64,000 nucleotides of DNA from Pseudomonas fluorescens (lineage in GTDB: Bacteria; Pseudomonadota; Gammaproteobacteria; Pseudomonadales; Pseudomonadaceae): contig NZ_CP012831.1 of the NCBI RefSeq assembly GCF_001307275.1, positions 1,364,001 to 1,428,000 of the forward strand. The letters run 5' to 3'. Under the pieces are notes generated by a model. That model was not told the origin of the DNA. It worked only from the letters and a program-made list of their open reading frames with translations, and did not search any database. The stretch's first letter is position 1, and each line of letters begins with the position of its first letter. Below, piece by piece: positions 58,911-64,000 of the stretch. The position numbers and the translations under genes were made by a program.

Positions 58911-60224
58911 ATGACGACCGCAACCTGCAACGAGGCTGTGCCTGCCCAGCCGACCAACTCGGCCACTCGCGTGGCGACCGCGAGTTTCATCGGCACTGCC
59001 ATCGAGTTCTACGACTTCTACGTCTATGCCACGGCGGCGGCCCTGGTGATCGGGCCGGTGTTCTTTCCACAAACCTCAGGCACGGCACAGATGCTGTCGT
59101 CTTTCCTGACGTTCGGTATCGCCTTCCTCGCCCGTCCGCTGGGTTCTGCGCTGTTCGGCCATTTCGGCGACCGGATCGGGCGCAAGTCGACGCTGGTGGC
59201 CTCCCTGCTGCTGATGGGCGTGTGCACCACGCTCATTGGCGTGCTGCCCGGCTACGCCAGCATTGGCGCCTGGGCGCCGATCCTGCTGTGCCTGCTGCGT
59301 TTCGGCCAGGGCCTGGGGTTGGGGGGTGAATGGGGCGGAGCGGCACTGCTGGCCACCGAGAACGCGCCCAAGGGCAAGCGCGCCTGGTTCGGCATGTTCC
59401 CGCAACTGGGGCCCTCCATCGGCTTCCTGGCAGCCAACGGGCTGTTCCTGACCCTGGCCATGAGCCTGGACGACGAGCAATTTCGTGACTGGGGCTGGCG
59501 GATTCCGTTCCTGCTCAGTGCCGTGCTGGTGATCGTCGGCCTCTACGTGCGGCTCAAGCTCCATGAAACCCCGGTGTTCGCCAATGCCATGGCCCGCCAG
59601 GAGCGGGTCAAGGTGCCGTTGGTCGAGCTGTTCAGCCAATACTGGGCGCCGACCTTGCTGGGCGCCGCGGCGATGGTGGTGTGTTACGCGCTGTTCTACA
59701 TCTCGACGGTATTTTCCCTGAGCTACGGCGTATCCACCCTCGGCTACAGCCGCGAGACATTCCTGGGCCTGCTGTGCTTTGCCGTACTGTTCATGGCCGC
59801 CGCTACGCCGTTGTCCGCCTGGGCCAGCGACCGCTACGGCCGCAAACCGATATTGATCATCGGTGGCCTGCTGGCGATTGCCTCGGGTTTCCTCATGGAA
59901 CCGTTGCTGACCCACGGCTCGACCGGCGGCGTGGCGCTGTTCCTGTGCATCGAGCTGTTCCTGATGGGGGTGACCTTCGCTCCCATGGGCGCCTTGCTGC
60001 CGGAACTGTTTCCGACCCACGTGCGCTATACCGGCGCCTCGGCGGCCTACAACCTCGGCGGTATCGTCGGCGCCTCGGCCGCACCGTTCTTCGCCCAGAA
60101 ACTGGTGGCGATGGGCGGCTTGAGCTATGTCGGAGGCTATGTTTCAGCGGCCGCGCTGCTCAGCGTCATCGCCGTGCTGTGCCTGAAGGAAACGCGCCAC
60201 AACGACTTGAACCGGGTCGCCTAG
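58911..60224 (+). CDS. MFS transporter, metabolite:H+ symporter (MHS) family
   Basis: This is a 437-residue, 12-segment transporter. The MHS signature is present: ASFIGTAIEFYDFYVYATAAALVIGPVFFP, the loop FGHFGDRIGRKSTL between segments 2 and 3, and WASDRYGRKP in the second half. Relatives carry shikimate, proline/betaine or other organic acids; the substrate is not readable. The ATG at 58911 (MTTATCNEAV) is preferred; another at 58890 has a ribosome site too close. Confidence 0.88.
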   Translation: MTTATCNEAVPAQPTNSATRVATASFIGTAIEFYDFYVYATAAALVIGPVFFPQTSGTAQMLSSFLTFGIAFLARPLGSALFGHFGDRIGRKSTLVASLLLMGVCTTLIGVLPGYASIGAWAPILLCLLRFGQGLGLGGEWGGAALLATENAPKGKRAWFGMFPQLGPSIGFLAANGLFLTLAMSLDDEQFRDWGWRIPFLLSAVLVIVGLYVRLKLHETPVFANAMARQERVKVPLVELFSQYWAPTLLGAAAMVVCYALFYISTVFSLSYGVSTLGYSRETFLGLLCFAVLFMAAATPLSAWASDRYGRKPILIIGGLLAIASGFLMEPLLTHGSTGGVALFLCIELFLMGVTFAPMGALLPELFPTHVRYTGASAAYNLGGIVGASAAPFFAQKLVAMGGLSYVGGYVSAAALLSVIAVLCLKETRHNDLNRVA

Positions 60225-60231
60225 GCCGGGC

Positions 60232-60260
60232 CCGTGGCGAGGCTCTGCGCCTCGCCACGC
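60232..60260. repeat. Short REP-like hairpin
   Basis: The hairpin CGTGGCGAGGC-TCTGC-GCCTCGCCACG lies directly after the MFS gene. It may act as terminator or REP relic. Confidence 0.7.
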
Positions 60261-60376
60261 AAACCTGTCGCCAGCCTGAACGGCCACCAATGAAATAACC
60301 GTTAACAATCGCCCACCATTGAAACCACCCCCCACCTGCCCCATCTAAGACCCATACCCCATTGCGCAGGTGCCCC

Positions 60377-62791
60377 ATGAGCGACCAGCACTCTACTGAA
60401 GCCACTAACGACTACGCTGACTCCGAACACATCGAACACACTTCCTCCGGCACCGGCCTGGCGCTGCCCGGCCAGAACCTGCCGGACAAGGTCTACATCA
60501 TCCCCATCCACAATCGCCCCTTCTTCCCGGCCCAGGTGTTGCCGGTCATCGTCAACGAAGAACCGTGGGCCGAGACCCTGGAACTGGTGGCCAAGTCCGA
60601 TCATCACTCCCTGGCGCTGTTCTTCATGGACACGCCCCAGGAAGACCCGCGCCATTTCGACACCTCGAAACTGCCGCTGTACGGCACGCTGGTGAAGGTC
60701 CATCACGCCAGCCGGGAAGGCGGCAAGCTGCAATTCGTCGCCCAGGGCCTGACCCGCGTGCGCATCCGCACCTGGCTCAAGCACCATCGCCCCCCGTACC
60801 TGGTGGAAGTCGAGTACCCGCATCAGCCAAGCGAGCCAACCGACGAGGTCAAGGCCTACGGCATGGCGCTGATCAACGCGATCAAGGAACTGCTGCCGCT
60901 CAATCCGCTGTACAGCGAAGAGCTGAAGAACTACCTCAACCGCTTCAGCCCCAACGACCCTTCGCCGCTGACCGACTTCGCCGCCGCGCTCACCTCCGCC
61001 ACCGGCAATGAGCTGCAGGAAGTGCTCGACTGCGTGCCTATGCTCAAGCGCATGGAAAAAGTGCTGCCGATGCTGCGCAAGGAAGTCGAAGTGGCGCGGT
61101 TGCAGAAAGAGATTTCCGCCGAGGTCAACAACAAGATCGGCGAACACCAGCGCCAGTTCTTCCTCAAGGAACAGCTTAAGGTCATCCAGCAGGAACTGGG
61201 GCTGACCAAGGACGACCGCAGCGCCGACCTCGAACAATTCGAGCAGCGGCTGGCAGGCAAAGTCCTGTCAGCCCAGGCGCAGAAGCGTATCGAAGAGGAG
61301 ATGAACAAACTCTCCATCCTGGAAACCGGCTCGCCGGAATACGCCGTCACCCGCAATTACCTGGATTGGGCGACCTCCGTGCCATGGGGCGTGTATGGCC
61401 AGGACAAACTCGACCTCAAGCATGCGCGCAAGGTGCTCGACCAGCACCACGCCGGCCTGGGCGACATCAAGGACCGCATCCTCGAATTCCTCGCCGTCGG
61501 CGCCTACAAAGGTGAGATCAACGGTTCCATCGTGCTGCTGGTGGGCCCGCCGGGCGTGGGCAAGACCAGCGTCGGCAAGTCCATCGCCGAATCCCTGGGC
61601 CGGCCGTTCTATCGCTTCAGCGTCGGCGGCATGCGCGATGAAGCCGAGATCAAGGGCCATCGACGCACCTACATCGGTGCCCAGCCGGGCAAGCTGGTGC
61701 AGGCGCTCAAGGATGTCGAAGTGATGAACCCGGTGATCATGCTCGACGAAATCGACAAGATGGGCCAGAGCTACCAGGGCGACCCGGCCTCGGCGTTGCT
61801 GGAGACCCTTGATCCGGAACAGAACGTCGAATTCCTCGACCACTATCTGGACCTGCGCCTGGATCTGTCGAAAGTGCTCTTCGTGTGCACCGCCAACACC
61901 CTGGACTCGATCCCCGGCCCGCTGCTGGACCGGATGGAAGTGATCCGCCTGTCGGGCTACATCACCGAAGAAAAAGTCGCCATCGCCAAACGGCACCTGT
62001 GGCCCAAGCAACTGGCCAAGGCCGGTGTGTCCAAGGGCAGCCTGAGCATCAACGACAGCGCCCTCAAGGCCCTGATCGACGGTTACGCCCGTGAGGCCGG
62101 GGTGCGACAGTTGGAGAAACAGCTGGGCAAACTGGTGCGCAAGGCAGTGATGAAGCTGATCGACGACCCGAAAGCGGTGATCAAGCTCGGGCCGAAGGAC
62201 CTCGAGGCTTCCTTGGGCAAGCCCGTGTTCCGCAACGAGCAGGTGTTGTCCGGCATCGGCGTGATTACCGGCCTGGCCTGGACCAGCATGGGCGGCGCGA
62301 CCTTGCCGATCGAAGCGACGCGCATCCACACCCTCAATCGTGGTTTCAAGCTGACCGGGCAACTGGGTGAGGTGATGAAGGAGTCGGCGGAGATCGCCCA
62401 CAGCTACGTCAGTTCGCACCTGAAGCAATTTGGCGGCGATCCGAAGTTCTTTGACGAGGCGTTCGTTCACCTGCACGTACCGGAAGGCGCCACACCCAAG
62501 GACGGCCCGAGCGCCGGCGTGACCATGGCCAGTGCCTTGCTGTCCCTGGCCCGCAACCAGCCGCCGAAAAAAGGCGTGGCCATGACCGGCGAACTGACCC
62601 TCACCGGGCACGTCCTGCCGATTGGCGGCGTGCGCGAGAAGGTCATCGCCGCGCGCCGACAGAAGATCAACGAACTGATCCTGCCGGAAGCCAACCGGGG
62701 CAACTTCGAAGAATTGCCGGACTACCTCAAGGAAGGTGTGACCGTGCACTTTGCCAAGCGGTTTGCGGATGTGGCGAAGGTGTTGTTCTGA
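60377..62791 (+). CDS. asrA: Second Lon-type ATP-dependent protease (AsrA-like)
   Basis: This is an 804-residue Lon. The N-terminal substrate domain is preceded by a short acidic leader (MSDQHSTEATNDYADSEHIE). The AAA+ module has Walker A GPPGVGKTSVG (about residue 390) and IMLDEIDKMG, and the protease domain has Ser in DGPSAGV (about residue 711) and Lys in VREKVIAA. The leader and the downstream I42 inhibitor and YhhN genes match P. aeruginosa PA0779-PA0777 (recalled), where this paralogue (AsrA) takes part in heat and aminoglycoside stress. Housekeeping Lon is not in the window, so calling it the second copy is inferred. Confidence 0.88.
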   Translation: MSDQHSTEATNDYADSEHIEHTSSGTGLALPGQNLPDKVYIIPIHNRPFFPAQVLPVIVNEEPWAETLELVAKSDHHSLALFFMDTPQEDPRHFDTSKLPLYGTLVKVHHASREGGKLQFVAQGLTRVRIRTWLKHHRPPYLVEVEYPHQPSEPTDEVKAYGMALINAIKELLPLNPLYSEELKNYLNRFSPNDPSPLTDFAAALTSATGNELQEVLDCVPMLKRMEKVLPMLRKEVEVARLQKEISAEVNNKIGEHQRQFFLKEQLKVIQQELGLTKDDRSADLEQFEQRLAGKVLSAQAQKRIEEEMNKLSILETGSPEYAVTRNYLDWATSVPWGVYGQDKLDLKHARKVLDQHHAGLGDIKDRILEFLAVGAYKGEINGSIVLLVGPPGVGKTSVGKSIAESLGRPFYRFSVGGMRDEAEIKGHRRTYIGAQPGKLVQALKDVEVMNPVIMLDEIDKMGQSYQGDPASALLETLDPEQNVEFLDHYLDLRLDLSKVLFVCTANTLDSIPGPLLDRMEVIRLSGYITEEKVAIAKRHLWPKQLAKAGVSKGSLSINDSALKALIDGYAREAGVRQLEKQLGKLVRKAVMKLIDDPKAVIKLGPKDLEASLGKPVFRNEQVLSGIGVITGLAWTSMGGATLPIEATRIHTLNRGFKLTGQLGEVMKESAEIAHSYVSSHLKQFGGDPKFFDEAFVHLHVPEGATPKDGPSAGVTMASALLSLARNQPPKKGVAMTGELTLTGHVLPIGGVREKVIAARRQKINELILPEANRGNFEELPDYLKEGVTVHFAKRFADVAKVLF

Positions 62792-62817
62792 GGTTTTTTA
62801 TAGCCGCTGTACCGGCC

Positions 62818-62917
62818 TCATCGCGAGCAAGCTCGCTCCCACAAGGTTTGGTGTGGATCACAAATGCTGTGAACACCACAAATCCCCTGTGGGAGCGAGC
62901 TTGCTCGCGATGGCGTC
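62818..62917. repeat. Two REP arms in outward order
   Basis: CATCGCGAGCAAGCTCGCTC and CCCTGTGGGAGCGAGCTTGC flank a 40-nt spacer with GTGTGG/CCACA symmetry. Both arms have an intact IS110 target. Confidence 0.88.
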
Positions 62918-63006
62918 ATCCGCAACAACACATCCCCACCTGACACACCCAGTAGCATCTTCGGTTATGCTCGCCGTTCGTCGTGAATGCCGGAGCCGTT
63001 GCCCTT

Positions 63007-63399
63007 ATGTCCCTCACTCGCCTGTTCGTCCCCCTCAGCCTCGCCCTGCTGAGCGCCTGCGCCACGCAAACCAGCAACAACGTGACCGTGGAAAAACTGA
63101 GCCAGTGCCCCGTAAGGCTCAATAACGGACAGAACCTGATCCTGAGCCTGCCCAGCAACCCCAGCACCGGTTATCGCTGGGCGATCCAGGATTCGGCCGG
63201 TGGTGTATTGAAGGGTTTGGGGCCGGAGGTTTATCGCAACCCGGAAGACGCCGGCATCGTTGGCGCCGCAGGTGTTTCGACCTGGCGCTTCCAGGCGTTC
63301 AACGCCGGCACCGGGCGCTTGCGCCTGACTTATCAACAGCCTTGGGCGCCGGAAGTGCCGCCCGTGGAAACCTTTGACTGCGCTATCGCGGTGAACTGA
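63007..63399 (+). CDS. Protease inhibitor I42 (chagasin-like) lipoprotein
   Basis: This is a 130-residue protein with a lipobox (LSAC) near residue 18. The chagasin-type inhibitory loops are visible: NPSTGYRW and the later STWRFQAFNAGTGRLRLTYQQPW. Members block papain-like cysteine peptidases. The start is the ATG at 63007, although the open frame extends to a GTG 24 bases upstream. It is likely coupled with the lysoplasmalogenase gene two bases downstream. Confidence 0.85.
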   Translation: MSLTRLFVPLSLALLSACATQTSNNVTVEKLSQCPVRLNNGQNLILSLPSNPSTGYRWAIQDSAGGVLKGLGPEVYRNPEDAGIVGAAGVSTWRFQAFNAGTGRLRLTYQQPWAPEVPPVETFDCAIAVN

Positions 63400-63401
63400 C
63401 T

Positions 63402-64000
63402 GTGGGTTGGCTGATCCTCGCACTGATGGGTGCGGCCACCTATCTGTACGGCCTGGCCATGCATGCCACGCTGCTGTGCCTGCTGGTCAAGCCCATGCCG
63501 GTGCTGGCCCTGCTCGGCTGGCTGCACGATGCGCCGCCCAGCGAATATCGGCGCTGGATCAGCCTCGGGCTGATTTTCTCGCTGGTGGGCGATGTGTTGC
63601 TGGCCTGGCCGGGGGACCTGTTCGTGTTCGGCCTTGGGGCGTTTCTGCTGGCGCACCTGGCCTACCTGAAAGCCTACCTCAGCGACTGCCGCCGACCGGC
63701 GCTGCTGCCCTTGGCCCTGGCCTTGGGCATCGGCGCGGTGCTCCTGGCAATCCTGGTGTCGAGCGGTCTCGGGCCGTTGCTGGTGCCGGTGGTGATCTAC
63801 GGCCTGGTCATCAGCGCCATGCTCTGGCGGGCGTTGGCACGACTGGGCACCGACGTGCCCAAGCGTTCGGCGTGGCTGGCCGCCACCGGGGCGCTGGCGT
63901 TTGTGTTTTCCGACAGCCTCATCGGCATCAACCGGTTCGTGCACCCCTTCCATGCCGCGCCTTACCTGATCATCGTCAGTTATTGGCTGGGCCAATGGGG
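63402..64000 (+). CDS. Lysoplasmalogenase (YhhN family), C-terminus off the window
   Basis: The first about 199 residues of a YhhN-type multi-span membrane protein are seen. It starts at GTG 63402, two bases after the inhibitor stop. Features are LIFSLVGDVLLAWPGDLFVFGLGAFLLAHLAYLKAY, which carries the GD and H...Y family residues, and FVFSDSLIGINRF. Members hydrolyse the vinyl-ether bond of lysoplasmalogens. The last few residues lie beyond the window. Confidence 0.85.
   Translation, partial: MGWLILALMGAATYLYGLAMHATLLCLLVKPMPVLALLGWLHDAPPSEYRRWISLGLIFSLVGDVLLAWPGDLFVFGLGAFLLAHLAYLKAYLSDCRRPALLPLALALGIGAVLLAILVSSGLGPLLVPVVIYGLVISAMLWRALARLGTDVPKRSAWLAATGALAFVFSDSLIGINRFVHPFHAAPYLIIVSYWLGQW

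Overview
The window is a 64 kb stretch of high-GC chromosome from a Pseudomonas, most likely the P. fluorescens complex. The reasons are the conserved gene blocks (adk-ppc, lysS-prfB-wsp, thrC-hom-dsbC-xerD, rpsP-rimM-trmD-rplS-ffh), a complete wsp chemosensory operon, and dense REP palindromes of fluorescent-Pseudomonas type. The species is an inference. I found no rRNA, tRNA or CRISPR array.

Layout. 1-9.2 kb: rsmJ (cut by the window edge), a repeat-containing Pro-rich protein, an extensin-like protein, a PEP-mutase family enzyme, a DUF72 protein, tsaB, adk, ppc and a small conserved protein. 9.3-12.2 kb: a two-gene lipoprotein operon (DUF4398 plus OmpA-like, lptF type) with a candidate AlgU promoter, then an IS110-family element inserted in a REP palindrome. 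12.2-19.1 kb: small envelope proteins, a lipoprotein hydrolase, a QEGLA-motif protein, a TetR regulator, lysS and prfB (RF2, with its programmed +1 frameshift). 19.3-27.8 kb: wspR, F, E, D, C, B and A, read leftwards from wspA as one operon that controls c-di-GMP. 28-37.3 kb: a DUF533 protein, a LysR regulator, and a ydcSTUV-patD type ABC-transporter locus flanked by two aldehyde dehydrogenases. 37.4-38.2 kb: a ParD/ParE-like toxin-antitoxin pair and a small orphan gene next to an AT-rich stretch. 38.5-47.7 kb: opgD, an OYE-family flavoenzyme, recJ, yaeQ, a CoA transferase, a DUF3509 gene and a BvgS-like sensor with no kinase domain. 47.8-58.6 kb: conserved core genes (thrC, hom, dsbC, xerD, rplS, trmD, rimM, rpsP, ffh, a CcsA/YpjD-like gene and a CorC-like gene). 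58.9-64 kb: an MFS transporter, a second Lon-type protease, an I42 peptidase-inhibitor lipoprotein and a lysoplasmalogenase cut by the window edge.

The most interesting object is the IS110 element (10885-12061). Its 206-nt leader upstream of the transposase folds on paper into a bridge RNA: a perfect 10-bp helix closes two stem-loops. The first loop carries guide sequences that match the two halves of the REP palindrome the element sits in. The second loop carries sequences that match the element's own two ends. A CT dinucleotide core is present at both junctions. So the RNA-encoded target choice and the occupied target can both be read from this one sequence, and about 14 unoccupied copies of the same target lie elsewhere in the window.
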